Notes: a model not told the origin generated them from the letters alone. Counted from the stretch's first letter, positions 25,589-35,686 are shown. The stretch: DNA of 64,000 nt from Cereibacter sphaeroides (GCA_003243455.1 QFQS01000004.1:115346-179345), one strand, 5' to 3'. Made by a program: numbers and translations.

Positions 25589-26353
25589 GTGCAGGTCGTT
25601 ACCATTGTGCAGACGAAAGGCGGCTCTGCCAAAACCACGACCGCCATGTTGCTGGCCTCCGCGGCACTGGATGCCGGGCGCCGCGTTACTCTGATCGACG
25701 GAGACGTGAATGCCCAGCTGGGGCGCTGGCGCGACAGCTTTGAACTGGCCAATTGGGAGGGTGTGGCGAAGCCAGACTGGCCAGCAACACTGACGATCCT
25801 GTCTCCGCCAGAGACGGTCGAAGGTCTTCTCCACCTGCTCGAAGCGGAGGAGTCGCGCGGCGTCGATCTCGCCGTGATCGACACGCGGCCCGGGACACAT
25901 TCCGATACTGAGGACTTCTGCCTGATCTCCGACGTCATCCTCATCCCTGCGCGACCGGTCTTCGCCGAATGGGAAATGACCCATCGCGCCGTGATCTGGA
26001 TGGATGACCTGCGGGCCTCTATCGCGGAGGGTGAACGGTTTCCGGCAGTGAGGGTCCTGGTGATCGACGCCGGACCGAAGATCATCGACGCGGCCACACG
26101 GGACGGGGGCATGGCGCTCCTGTCGAAGCGGGACCGGGACGTCCTGCGCGAAATCCTGCGCCTCGACCATCTCGATGTGATCGTGCCGCATTCGAAGATC
26201 CTGGAGCAACTGGGCTTCCATGGTCCGCTTGGTCCCGCCGCCGCGGCGAATGCGCGATCGCCGGGAGGAAGGTTGATGGCCGAGGCGATCAAACGGCAAC
26301 TCGAGATCGCGCGCTTCGTTCTGCTCGGCCTCGACGAGATCGCACGAGCATGA
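25589..26353 (+). CDS. virC1: VirC1-like ParA-family ATPase
   Basis: 254 aa. The deviant Walker A motif TKGGSAKTT is at residues 9-17, with LIDGDVNAQLGRWRDSF near 38-55. VirC1 of Ti plasmids has a comparable D-x-N...RW segment. VIDTRPGTHSDTEDF is the Walker B-type region. In the VirC system this ATPase recruits the relaxosome to the cell pole and raises transfer frequency; other ParA-like ATPases partition plasmids. Because a VirC2-like gene follows with a 4-bp overlap and the pair faces away from oriT, the VirC1 reading is preferred over plain ParA. No ParB is nearby. Confidence 0.75.
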   Translation: MQVVTIVQTKGGSAKTTTAMLLASAALDAGRRVTLIDGDVNAQLGRWRDSFELANWEGVAKPDWPATLTILSPPETVEGLLHLLEAEESRGVDLAVIDTRPGTHSDTEDFCLISDVILIPARPVFAEWEMTHRAVIWMDDLRASIAEGERFPAVRVLVIDAGPKIIDAATRDGGMALLSKRDRDVLREILRLDHLDVIVPHSKILEQLGFHGPLGPAAAANARSPGGRLMAEAIKRQLEIARFVLLGLDEIARA

Positions 26354-27018
26354 GTCGGTTCCACATCCCGACACGTGTCGGACCCTCACCCGCAGCCGAA
26401 GAACCTGGACTTCAGAACTCCGCTGCGCGCCTGCGCTCGTCGCGCGAGGCTCAGTCGCGGCTGCTGGCCGAGCGGCGGGCGCGCGCCGATGATCCTGCGG
26501 GTGATGCGGGAGCAGAGCATGATGTAGTCACGAACGCTGAAGCGAATGCAAAGGAAGAGCCGGGAAGAGAAAGGGAGGAACATTTCGAACCGCTCGCTTC
26601 TGAGGGCGCGCGATCTCTTGCTGAGCCGTCGGCCAAGCCCCGGAAAGAGAAACTGGTCGTGGTGTTCCGACTCCCCCTAACCACAGAGGGTCTGCTTGCG
26701 GAAGTTCCTGGTGCTTCAGAGGTCGGTCTGACCTATGCCCTGCGCGCTTTCGCCAAGGAGGGCAGGGCGGAGTTGCGTCGGTTCGGCTCATCAGAGGATC
26801 TGGCACCGTTTACGGATAGCGCCAAGGAAATCCTTAAGCTCAATGCCAGGATGATGACGGTCGGCGAGTCCATGACCGTCTATGCGCAGCCCGCCGCGAT
26901 TGGTGCGATGCACGACACCTTGGGCGATCCGTGGAGGATCGAGCCGCGGGCGGCGATCGTCGGGGCATATCTCGCCGCCATCGTGACGCGCCTGATCGAG
27001 ACGCGGCAGGCCAGGTGA
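26350..27018 (+). CDS. virC2: VirC2-like oriT-binding protein
   Basis: 222 aa, overlapping virC1 by 4 nt. The first ~95 residues are disordered and rich in Arg, Ala and Glu. The C-terminal half (from KLVVVFRLPLTTEGLLAEVP) has two similar helical pieces, compatible with the double ribbon-helix-helix fold of VirC2. The end (DPWRIEPRAAIVGAYLAAIV) lines up by eye with the VirC2 C-terminus. VirC2 binds the overdrive DNA next to the T-DNA border. Sequence identity looks low and I did not align it, so the name rests on gene order plus the C-terminal pattern. Confidence 0.6.
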   Translation: MSRFHIPTRVGPSPAAEEPGLQNSAARLRSSREAQSRLLAERRARADDPAGDAGAEHDVVTNAEANAKEEPGREREEHFEPLASEGARSLAEPSAKPRKEKLVVVFRLPLTTEGLLAEVPGASEVGLTYALRAFAKEGRAELRRFGSSEDLAPFTDSAKEILKLNARMMTVGESMTVYAQPAAIGAMHDTLGDPWRIEPRAAIVGAYLAAIVTRLIETRQAR

Positions 27019-27057
27019 ACCTGTCAGATGCGCGCGCGAATGTTCAACTATCGGCGC

Positions 27058-27522
27058 TCAGTCGCAGGCGAGGCTCGGCAGTGGCGCCGTCTCGAACGTC
27101 AGGCTGTCCCGGCTCGAGACAAGGGCGAACGTCCCGCCCGAACGAATAATCTCGACCATCCTGGCCCAATCGCCGGGATCGGATGCCGATTGCGCCACCA
27201 TACCGCCGCTCATCGGGAGTCGGGTCTGCTCGCCGGTCTTCGTCAGAAACACAATCATCGACGGATCGCGATCCTTCTCAAAGTGGACGATCAGAGTGCC
27301 ATTCGCGGTCGGTCCAAATGCACGGTCCGGATCACAGACGAGTCGCAGCGACCCACGTCCGACGTCGAGACTGAACGTGGGCAGGCCGCGTTCGACTCTC
27401 TCCGACCAGACGTCAAGGGCCAAGACCGGAGTGGCGACCAGCAAAAGCGCAACCGTGCCGGAGACGAGGGACTGGGCATGAATGGACAAGACAACCTCAT
27501 GTTGCGAGCGAAGCGGCGGCAT
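27058..27522 (-). CDS. Exported hypothetical protein
   Basis: 154 aa. A hydrophobic stretch with an AxA-type cleavage site (SGTVALLLVATPVLALDVW) suggests export to the periplasm; a shorter start inside the N-terminus is possible. The mature part is beta-rich with one Cys pair (LVCDPD and a C-terminal SLACD). The pattern recalls small invasion-associated or lipoprotein-like proteins of alphaproteobacteria, but no family is recognised. It is convergent with the virC operon (39-nt gap). Confidence 0.55.
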   Translation of the reverse strand: MPPLRSQHEVVLSIHAQSLVSGTVALLLVATPVLALDVWSERVERGLPTFSLDVGRGSLRLVCDPDRAFGPTANGTLIVHFEKDRDPSMIVFLTKTGEQTRLPMSGGMVAQSASDPGDWARMVEIIRSGGTFALVSSRDSLTFETAPLPSLACD

Positions 27523-27604
27523 ATCACCGCTTTTGCATTCACTTCATATGTATCGTTTGTCGGCCTGTCCATGTCGGGCTGGTGCACAGCAGGGCGACCG
27601 GACC

Positions 27605-27808
27605 ATGACGCATGATCCCAAGCATGTGCCCGCGGAGCTGAGACTGATTGCCCGGATCTGGGTTGTGGAAGACAACTGCAGGGTATTGGTCGGGCAACGG
27701 TTCGAAGATGGCGAAGACATAGCCCACATGATCTGGCATACATCGCCGGAGACGATCCGATGCGTTCTCTGGATCGAAGAAGTGCAGTCGCAGGAAGAGC
27801 TCGGATGA
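27605..27808 (+). CDS. Small hypothetical protein (weak support)
   Basis: 67 aa from ATG 27605; a longer in-frame start exists at 27482 but overlaps the divergent gene. The sequence is acidic and aromatic-rich (IWVVEDNCRVLVGQRFEDG, IAHMIWHTSPETIRCVLW). No strong ribosome site, no family recognised. Retained because residue use looks protein-like and it precedes the WGR gene on the same strand. Confidence 0.3.
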   Translation: MTHDPKHVPAELRLIARIWVVEDNCRVLVGQRFEDGEDIAHMIWHTSPETIRCVLWIEEVQSQEELG

Positions 27809-27901
27809 TCAGAATCCTGAATCCTCGCATCGGCTTTGATTCTGAAAGCTGATTGGACAGCACATGACATATGGGTCATCCTGTAGCCCGTGAGGTTGCT
27901 C

Positions 27902-28135
27902 ATGTCCTGTCGCCTGCTCCATCGCATCGATCCATCCCGAAACATGGCTCGGTTCTACCGCGTCGAAATGCTGTACGACCTGTTCGGAGCAATCACTGTC
28001 GAGCGGTGCTGGGGGCGCCTCGGGACCCATGGCCAGGTCCGCGTTGCGTCTTTCGCTTCCGACCGTGTGGCGACAGAAACTGCGGCGAAACTCGTTGGCG
28101 CCAAGATTCGGCGCGGCTATGTCGCAATCGATTGA
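27902..28135 (+). CDS. WGR-domain protein
   Basis: 77 aa from ATG 27902. It consists of a single WGR domain: MARFYRVEMLYDLFGAITVE, then RCWGRLGTHGQV with the signature W-G-R, ending in AAKLVGAKIRRGYV. WGR domains bind nucleic acids; stand-alone versions are common on alphaproteobacterial plasmids and their exact role is not known. It lies in a short run of small accessory genes before the H-NS-like gene and the second relaxase. Confidence 0.85.
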   Translation: MSCRLLHRIDPSRNMARFYRVEMLYDLFGAITVERCWGRLGTHGQVRVASFASDRVATETAAKLVGAKIRRGYVAID

Positions 28136-28389
28136 TCAAACGAACCGATGGCGACGCTTCAATTCTGTCGTTGGTTTGTTCTTGGCATGTCGCCCCAGTC
28201 TCGTTGCGCAACGAATATCGTACAAAGCTACAAGAATGAGGAAACGTCGCAAAAAATGAGCCTTCAAAACCCCGCAGCAATTGCCGCCGTTCGAGAAAAC
28301 TATCGGCTTGCGAGGTTGTCCAATAGGACAAATTGGCTGATCAGCAATTTGCAGTTACATAATGATGCACAACTCTGGAGCCGGCCCTC

Positions 28390-28713
28390 GTGAATATCAA
28401 CCTGAACTCAATGTCTCTTGCGGAACTCAAGACGCTGCAAAAAGCGGTTGCGAAAACAATAGAGGGGTACGAAGACCGCAAACGGTCAGAAGCTCTTCTG
28501 GCTATCGAAGCAAAGGCGCGGGAGTTCGGGTTCTCCTTGACAGACTTACTCGGCGAGTCGAGCGGTACCGTCCGTCGTAAGAGATCACCCGCCGTGCCCC
28601 GGTATCGGCATCCGGAAAACCCCGCAATCACCTGGTCGGGTCGAGGACGGAAGCCAGCATGGTTCCAGGCAGCCATTGAAGCAGGAAACTCTCCGGATTC
28701 GCTGGCGGTTTAA
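28390..28713 (+). CDS. H-NS-family DNA-binding protein
   Basis: 107 aa, GTG 28390 with GGAG in front. An N-terminal coiled-coil oligomerisation region (SLAELKTLQKAVAKTIEGYE) is followed by a Lys/Arg linker. The C-terminal AT-hook-like DNA-binding motif is YRHPENPAITWSGRGRKPAW, matching the H-NS signature with the core WSGRGRKP. Plasmid-borne H-NS homologues silence AT-rich foreign genes and lower the fitness cost of a plasmid. Here it could mute the AT-richer cargo, such as the Detocs operon and Rhs tips (inference). Confidence 0.88.
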   Translation: MNINLNSMSLAELKTLQKAVAKTIEGYEDRKRSEALLAIEAKAREFGFSLTDLLGESSGTVRRKRSPAVPRYRHPENPAITWSGRGRKPAWFQAAIEAGNSPDSLAV

Positions 28714-28838
28714 CTATCCTTGGCTCGGGACTATCGATGCTTCGTTGCTGAAACGTCTACCCGGCGGGCTTCCAAAACCTTTTTTTGGTTACTTTGTTGC
28801 GAAACGTCCGGATGCCTGCCGCCGGGCCGTGTGAGGAC

Positions 28839-30011
28839 ATGGCCGCCTACCACCTCTCTGTCAAGACAATCAAACGCAGCGCTGGCCGCTCCGCCCTTGC
28901 GGCAGCGGCCTATCGGTCGGCCTCCGTCACCGGCTGCGACTGCGAGAGTCGCCTGCATGATGACACCGCCGAGCGCGGGGTCGTCGCCACCTTCATCCTC
29001 GCACCCAAGGGTGCGGCGGACTTGGTGCATGACCGCGCCGCGCTCTGGAATGCCGCCGAGGCCCGCGAGACCCGCTCCAATTCGGTGACCGCCCGCGAGT
29101 GGGAGCTGGCCTTGCCTTCCGAGATATCGGACGCCGAGCGGATCGAGATCACGCGGGCGTTCGCCGCGCAGCTCGTCGAGCGCTACGGTGTGGCGGCCGA
29201 CGTGGCAATCCATGTGCCGCATCGCGAGGGCGACCAGCGCAATCACCACGCCCATATCCTGGCCACCACCCGTGTCCTGTCTGCCGGGGGGCTGACAGAC
29301 AAAACGCGCGTTCTCGATGCCGCCAGTACCGGCGGACCGGAAATCGAGGCGATGCGTGGGGTCTGGGCGGAGTTGCAGAACCGCGCCCTCGAGCGGGTCG
29401 AGGTTGCCGACCGCGTCGATCACCGGTCGCTGGAGATCCAGCGTCACGATGCGCTGTCGCGTGGCGACGAGCTCGCCGCCAGGGCGCTCGACCGGCCGCC
29501 GGAGGTCAAGCTCGGGCCAGCGGTGAATGCGCTCGAGCGGCGCGCCGCCCGGCAGGATGCGGCGCAGGGGCGGGAGTATATCCCCCGCACCGAGCGCGGA
29601 GCAGCGATCCATGCACTCCGCATGAGCCGGCAGCTCTATGCCGAGATGCGCGAGCGCGTCGATCGGGCGCGCGAGGCATATGACACCGCGCGGGACGAAG
29701 GACAGGGCCGCGTCAGCGCCGGGCTCGCGGCCCTTCGCGCTGCCGCCGGGAGAGGGCGGGAGCGTGAGGCGGAGCGCGACGCCGGCAAGGATCAGGGGGA
29801 GGGGGCTGACAATATCCGTGCAAGGCTCGGGCAGATCCTCGGGCGGGACGAACACGCCCGCGAGGGCGACGATATCCGACAGAGGCTCGCGAAGGTGCTC
29901 GGCAAGGGGAAGGCGGCGGAGCGGGATCCCGGGGCGGAGCAGGGGCAGGGCAGGGACGCCGGCTACGAATGGGGTCGGGAACGGGAGCGAGACGAGGGGT
30001 GGGAGTTATGA
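28839..30011 (+). CDS. mobA: Second relaxase, MobA/MobL (MOBQ) type
   Basis: 390 aa from ATG 28839 with AGGAC just upstream; the longer frame start at 28785 lacks support. MOBQ signatures: MAAYHLSVKTIKRSAGRSAL, then AAYRS with catalytic-Tyr candidate Tyr25; ELALPSEISDAERIEITRAF; and the metal motif HVPHREGDQRNHHAHIL (His128, 136, 137, 139). After ~residue 160 the protein is a charged Arg/Glu/Ala-rich tail with two similar repeats (NIRARLGQILGRDEHAREGD and DIRQRLAKVLGKG). It is shorter than TraA-type MOBQ proteins and lacks a helicase domain. The element therefore has two relaxases; this one may mobilise a formerly separate unit. The 230 nt after it hold nothing supported. Confidence 0.88.
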   Translation: MAAYHLSVKTIKRSAGRSALAAAAYRSASVTGCDCESRLHDDTAERGVVATFILAPKGAADLVHDRAALWNAAEARETRSNSVTAREWELALPSEISDAERIEITRAFAAQLVERYGVAADVAIHVPHREGDQRNHHAHILATTRVLSAGGLTDKTRVLDAASTGGPEIEAMRGVWAELQNRALERVEVADRVDHRSLEIQRHDALSRGDELAARALDRPPEVKLGPAVNALERRAARQDAAQGREYIPRTERGAAIHALRMSRQLYAEMRERVDRAREAYDTARDEGQGRVSAGLAALRAAAGRGREREAERDAGKDQGEGADNIRARLGQILGRDEHAREGDDIRQRLAKVLGKGKAAERDPGAEQGQGRDAGYEWGRERERDEGWEL

Positions 30012-30245
30012 ACCCCGGCTAATGAGCGAGGTCGAGATCACGTCCGGACGATGAAGGACTGGCAGAGGGTTGCCACCTCCTATGACAGAAGCCCGAAGGC
30101 TTTTCTCGATATAACCCGCCGTTTGTTGTGGTTTGCCGGGGCGTCGCAGGACTATCTATTATTGTCCGGAGCCACCACATCGATGTCGCTACCAGATTGT
30201 CGAGCGCGTTGGTGCCATTGTGCCGCGCCGTTGAACAAGCTTGGA

Positions 30246-30623
30246 TCAATCAACAGGCAAAGGCATTTCCGTTCCGAGATACTCCAACACACCATTCGCC
30301 GAGACAATAACAAAGTGCTGTATTGTTGGCGGATACTGGCCAGTCAGCGTGGCATTTCTTGCCCATTCCTGAAACTCCGACTCGGGGACACAATAGATTC
30401 CGGCAGGAACTGTTGGTAAATACCCGAGCAAATCGCTTTCGTCGAAGACTCGATACCCATAAACATTTGAAAGTCTGAATCTTTTTTCTCCCGATCCGCG
30501 CGCCTCGGCTAAGACGATAAAAAAACCAGCACGCCCGTCACAAATCTCCACAAGATCGAAAGGTGCCAAGTCATCCCAAGCGCCTGGTGTGTTCTGCAAA
30601 TCGCTGCGTGAAAGACGCTTCAT
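30246..30623 (-). CDS. Candidate immunity protein of the displaced Rhs tip
   Basis: 125 aa; the ATG overlaps the stop of the preceding tip remnant (ATGA). Soluble alpha/beta protein with FDLVEICDGRAGFFIVLAEA, GEKRFRLSNVYGYRVFDESD and IQHFVIVSANGVLEYLGTE. No family is recognised. The immunity role is inferred from translational coupling to the tip fragment at 30620-30819 and from position in the Rhs tail. Confidence 0.58.
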   Translation of the reverse strand: MKRLSRSDLQNTPGAWDDLAPFDLVEICDGRAGFFIVLAEARGSGEKRFRLSNVYGYRVFDESDLLGYLPTVPAGIYCVPESEFQEWARNATLTGQYPPTIQHFVIVSANGVLEYLGTEMPLPVD

Positions 30624-30819
30624 TTGTATCTCACCTTAACTCTTGACCCGTCCGGCCTGAGCAATTCAACGGTAGGTCTTCCATCACTGCTGTTCGTGCG
30701 AACGTTTATTGGCTTTCCGTCCTTTGTAACGCCGCGCATGCCGTCGCCTGGTATTGGGTTAGATGTGCCAGGTTCCACTAATTTTCTGCGATCATTGACC
30801 GCGCCGCATTGTGCCTTAT
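30620..30819 (-). pseudogene. Displaced Rhs/polymorphic-toxin tip remnant
   Basis: The frame encodes about 60 residues starting right after the E5-immunity stop: NDRRKLVEPGTSNPIPGDGM, RGVTKDGKPINVRTNSSDGR, then PTVELLRPDGSRVKVRYK. The upstream open frame only overlaps the immunity gene in another frame and is not real. The ending looks like a small beta-rich nuclease-type tip but no family is recognised. With no Rhs core attached it cannot be delivered as it stands and could serve as a donor for tip exchange. Confidence 0.6.
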
Positions 30820-31049
30820 GCGATCTTCGTCGCAACCATGAGCATTTCATTACCAACAATAATAGGCTCACAAAAAACAATAGATCCAGGGGGAAACTCC
30901 CAAATTTCGTATTCTGGATCATAGTCTTCTGTTGATATAAGTCTAAATTTGTTGGAAGCTATTTGTTCTGCCCATACAGGTCGCACAACGTCGACGCCTT
31001 CCTCTAAAAGTCGGACAAACACTTGTATGATCTCAGTATTTGAAGCCAT
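30816..31049 (-). CDS. Immunity protein for the colicin E5-like tip
   Basis: 77 aa from ATG 31049, overlapping the rhs stop by 17 nt. The longer frame start (31088) is unlikely. The sequence FVRLLEEGVDVVRPVWAEQI, then RLISTEDYDPEYEIWEFPPG and IVFCEPI is a pattern seen repeatedly in small proteins next to polymorphic toxins (general memory, not searched). Overlap with the toxin end ensures coupled synthesis. It should bind the RNase tip and protect the producing cell. Confidence 0.7.
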   Translation of the reverse strand: MASNTEIIQVFVRLLEEGVDVVRPVWAEQIASNKFRLISTEDYDPEYEIWEFPPGSIVFCEPIIVGNEMLMVATKIA

Positions 31050-34000
31050 CGCCGCCAACATGAATGATCTGGCCTGTCTTGTTGTCAACTACCACGGATC
31101 GTCCAGTTCTAGGGTGAATATAGCGTGTTGCGCCGTTGGCAGGGCTAACTCGATTGGGGGCGGGGAATTTAATTCCCAAAGATAGAGCCTCATCAATTTG
31201 CTTTGATGTCCAGCCGCGTCGCCCCATTTGTCCGGCCCACTTGCTGGCGGACTTGCCTTCCCCTAAAGTCCAAATCGGGCGTCCTTCTGCAGCACTACCA
31301 CTCTTCGCTATCGCACTCGCAAAATCATCGCCGTATTGCGCCGCAGTTCCAGCAACACCCCACGCTCTACCCAGACCGCCGAAGGCAGCGCCCACGGCAG
31401 CGTCGCGGCCAGCCTCCTGCCAAGTGTAACATCCATCCCCCAGATATACATCGGTAAGGGCGCCGATTGCTACGTTTATCGCGGCCCCGGCTGCTGCGGC
31501 GCAGGCGATTGCCAGGGGACCGATACATTCCCCGGTCGGATCCACCCATCTTCCTGGATTTTGCCGTGCGTAGCCATAGAGGCTCGCCCCATCCACCAGC
31601 CCCAGCGGGTCTGGCTGGAGATACCGCCCCAGCGTGGGATCGTAGTCCCGCATCCAGTTCTGGTGCAGGCCCGCTTCCGTCTGGAACCACTGCCCGGGGA
31701 AGCGCGCGTCGATGGGAGTGCCGGTGAGGACGTGCACGCCCCCGAAGGGCAGGTAACTGGCCGCCCAGACCACCGTGCCAGTAAGGTCGGTCGCGAAGAC
31801 GGGCCGGCCGATGTGATCGGTCCGCACGAGGGCGACATTCCCGCCCTCGACGACCGCGACCGGCTCCCAGCCGTTCCACACATATTCCCGGATCAACGCT
31901 CCGGTGGCCTCGTTGTACTCGGCGATCCGGCGACCTTCGCTGTCGAAGACCGAATGGAGTGCGACCGGCCCTGATGTCAGGCTGCGAACGGCCTGACGTC
32001 CCATGGCATCGTAGAGATAGGTTGCCTGCACCAGGCCACCAGACTTGAAGACGGCGAGGCGTCCGGCAGCATCGTACTCGAACTCGCGCGTTGTGGTGCC
32101 CAGCGTTTCGGACAGGACGTTGCCCGACGCATCATGGCCGAAGACCCGCGAACCGCCGGACCCCAGGGTGATGTCCGACAGGCGGTTCGAGCCCAGAGGA
32201 TAGGCGTAGATATCCGAGAACGAGCCCGAGGACTGTGTCAGCCGGTTGCCGACAGTGTCGTAGCCGAAGGCCAGGGCACCATAGGCGCCTGATGCCGAGG
32301 CGAGTTCTTCCCGGGGTGTGTAGCCGAAGACTTCCGAATTCGACGGGATCAGGCTGTCATTTGCGGATGTCAGATTGTTCCGCGCCTCATAGCCGAAGCT
32401 GATATCGCGCAAGGCGGTCGTCAGATCGGTGTCAAGGATGCCGGTCAGCCGATAGCTTGCATCATATGCACGGGTCTGGCCGAAACCGTCGCCGAACACT
32501 GCGGAGACCTGAGGGCCAGGGGGCGTAGGTGATATCCTCAAGCACGGTCGTCGATGTGGCGCCGTTCTGCAATCGGATCGCGCTGATACGACCTGCGTCG
32601 TCCTGATCATAGTGAACCTCCAGGCCGGAAGGATACACGATGCGGGTCACGATCCCTTCGAAATCGCGGTCTTCGACGACGCTGTAGGTTCTGGACGCGG
32701 GATAGGAGGCAAAAGTGGTCAGACGTGATCCTGTCGCGGTCAGTTCATGCCCGAACTCCAGGCTGATGACGCCATCGTCAATCTTGCCGATCTTGCCCTT
32801 GTTCGCGTCCACGGGCACCCCGAGGAACGCTTGATCCCAGGTGAATGCAACATCTGGCAATGTCGCTGCCGGGTAGTCGATCTGAATGAGGCGGCCACCG
32901 TCGTCATAACCGTAGGCGATGGTGATACCGCGCGCATCGGTCTGTGCAGTCACGAGACCGCGACGATCGATGCTGTAGGCTATGGTTCCGCGATCGGGAC
33001 CGGATTCTTCAACGACGTCACCAAAACCGTTTCTGGTATAGGTGGTGATCAAACCTCGCGGATCGGTGTAGCTGGTCAGATCATCTGACGCGTCGTATCC
33101 GAAACCGCTGGTGGCCGTTCCCTTTTCGACAAGTTCGGTCATCCGGTTGAAAGCGTCGAACGAGCGGCTGGTGACATAACTGAGCGGATCGATTTCCAGC
33201 ACCGGGTTGTCCATCTCATCATAGCGCTGCTGGAAGATCTGGCCCATGGCCCCGATATTCTGGGCCAAGCGGCCCAAAGCATCAAATTCGGTTTCATCCC
33301 AGAAGGTCGAAGGGTCGCTGCCAATGCTGTACTGTTCCATGACGACGTTTCCGTCGGAATCGTACTCGTAGGACACCTTGTCTCCTTCGGGGCCGACGAC
33401 CTCAGTCAGCCGACGCGCCGCGCTATAGGCAAACGTCCAGACTTTTCCGCCCGAGTTGGTATATTGACTGACTTGACCCGAGAGGTTGTAGACATAGGTC
33501 GATGGCAAGGGCGTTTCGCCGGGCGCCGAGACCGAAGACGAGGTGCTCCTGCCATCCTTGTCGTATTCAAGGGTCCAGAGATTGCCGTCTGGTTCCTCGA
33601 TCGTGGCCGGAAGCCCCAATGTATTCCGGGACAAGACTGTGGTGACCAGGCCGTTCGGATCCGTGGCCGTGATCAGGTCGCCCTTCGCGGTATATGTAAA
33701 CGTGGTGACGTCATCGATGCCCTCGGAAACGAGGCCAGGACCGTCCAGGGTCGTGAGCACTTTCAATCCGCCGGCGAGGGTCGTGTAACCAAAACCCCAG
33801 GTTCTGGTCTGTCCATGTGTTGGACTGGTCGCGACTTCGTCTGTCCGGCTAAACGTGGTCAGAAGCCCGTTGGCGTCATATCCATAGCTTTCCGAAACCC
33901 GGCTGCCCGTGCGCGTCAACGGCAAGGCCAGGGTCGCATGCCAGGTCAGCTGTGTTGTACGCTCTTCCGGAGTGCCGGAAGCCTCAACCATCTCCGTTAC

Positions 34001-35686
34001 GAGACCACGACTGTTACGCGTGTATGTCGTGATACTGCCATTAGGCAGCGTCACACTTCCGATTGGTCCTGATGGATCATAGGTATAGGTGGTCGAGGCT
34101 GCCAACACCTCCCCGAACGCCGGAGTGTCCTGTGCCATGAGCTTAAGAGGACTATCGTTACCCTGCTGCTCGCGCTCGAACGTATAGGTCCTGGCAAGGC
34201 CGTAGGTGTTGGTTTCCGCGACGGACATACTTCCCGTCAGACCATATTGACGGACTTCGTTGTCTCCGCTGAACTTTGTCGTCTCGACGCGATAGCCCGC
34301 CGCTCCGCTTAACGCGACCGAGCTGTCGTACATGTAGGTATATTCCGCGTAAGGCACGGGATCGTTATTGCCGTCCACCTCGCCATTGGAAACGGCCGTC
34401 AGGAGAGGCGGATAGGCCAGTTCGTCATTGGCGAGGCCAGTGGAGTAAGAATACCTGTGCAGTGGGGCTTCGTCGGTCGTGCCGATATCGACATAGTCGA
34501 CGCCGGACAGGACAGGTCTGCGCGTCAGGGGCGTGGAATTGACCCCATCGACGCCCCAGCGATAGTCGAGAACCTGATACGTGTAGACTATCTTGCCAAA
34601 TGGCACGTCCGTGCCGGTCTCGTTCCGGGACAGGACAACTTCCTTGACGAGCGGCCTTGATGCGCCAGGGACAACATTGTTGTCATAAATGAAGTCGGCA
34701 ATGTTTCCCCGGTTGTCCGCCATGCGTGAGATCTGGACTGCCGGAGATCCCGTTCTGGTTATGGTGATCTTGTAGCCGTCGGGCCAGGTCCGGCTGGTCA
34801 GCGGGTTGCCCACGCCAGAGACTTTCGTGAACCGGCTGATCACTCCAGCGGATGTGGTGAGATCGGCAAGCGCCGATGTGTTCTGTGTTATACGCAAACC
34901 ACCGGAGTAGCCTATCGTTTGCGATACGTTGCTCGTCAGGAACATCGTCGACATGCCGGCGGCAGATTTGAACAACCAGTAATTTTGGGTGTCACTCGGA
35001 CTATTCGGGTTCTTTTGATTCGCGATGAGCCAATCCTGGATGCCGAACTGCCAGACCCCCGCCAAAGGGTCTCTCGTACTGTCGATCGTTGATTCAAACG
35101 TCCGCACCAGAAGCGAATCCGACCGATAGAGCCGATCGATCCGAAATCTCGGTTCAATTGGTGAAGCCCAATCGACATCGTTTACCACTTTGGCAAGGCT
35201 CGGAATCTCGACAGGATTCCCCACCTGGATGGTTTCGCCGCAGTTTGGCTCACATCGCTTTATCTTCGCGGGGCATGCACCATACGCGACGTGAACCCGT
35301 TGTCCCGTAACCGAATTCTCCTTTATACATGTCAGTCTTACCAACCAAAAGCGCGGAGGCGGTATCCCGATACCCGGACAACGGATACCCATATCGGAAA
35401 CGCACTGGGCATCAGTTCCAATGGACGCCGTCGCACTGCTGGGTGGCGCGACGTACTTGAAATAGACGCCTTTATAATAAATGCATTGCGATCCAATGTT
35501 ATACGCTCCCCTGCAGGCTTGCTCAGGTGAATCTCCATAGGAAGGCGTTGACCACGATGGAGCGGGAGAGGACCATAATGTCCTGTACGTCCAATCATCA
35601 ACCTGAGCGATTGCGTTCGAAGTCGCAGTGCTGAACATCAGGACCAGAAAAAGCACTATCTTGAGCGTCGGCAATAATCTCAGCAT
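31033..35686 (-). pseudogene. Full-length Rhs protein gene with one frameshift; colicin E5-like RNase tip
   Basis: Start ATG 35686 has AGGAG upstream and a clear signal peptide (LKIVLFLVLMFSTATSNAIA). A long series of RHS/YD repeats follows. Near 32515 the frame changes: one frame reads DITYAPWPSGL, the other continues PPGPQVSAVFGDGFGQ. This fits a 2-nt loss from an original YAPFGPQVS. After that the core runs to YLQPDPLGLVDGASLYGYAR and GRWVDPTGE. The tip contains a hydrophobic stretch and ends in a colicin E5-type tRNA-anticodon nuclease region (ASKWAGQMGRRGWTSKQIDE; PAPNRVSPANGATRYIHP; GRSVVVDNKTGQIIHVGGDG). Intact, it would be ~1550 aa. The frameshift could be real decay, a sequencing error or phase variation. 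Confidence 0.85.

Noticed and set aside
28740..28800. CCAAAA/TTTTGG hairpin as terminator or oriT before the MOBQ relaxase
   Set aside because: Stem is short and AT-only in the middle; evidence too weak for either call.
28731..29855. 374-aa minus-strand open frame opposite the MOBQ relaxase
   Set aside because: Shadow of a well-supported relaxase gene.
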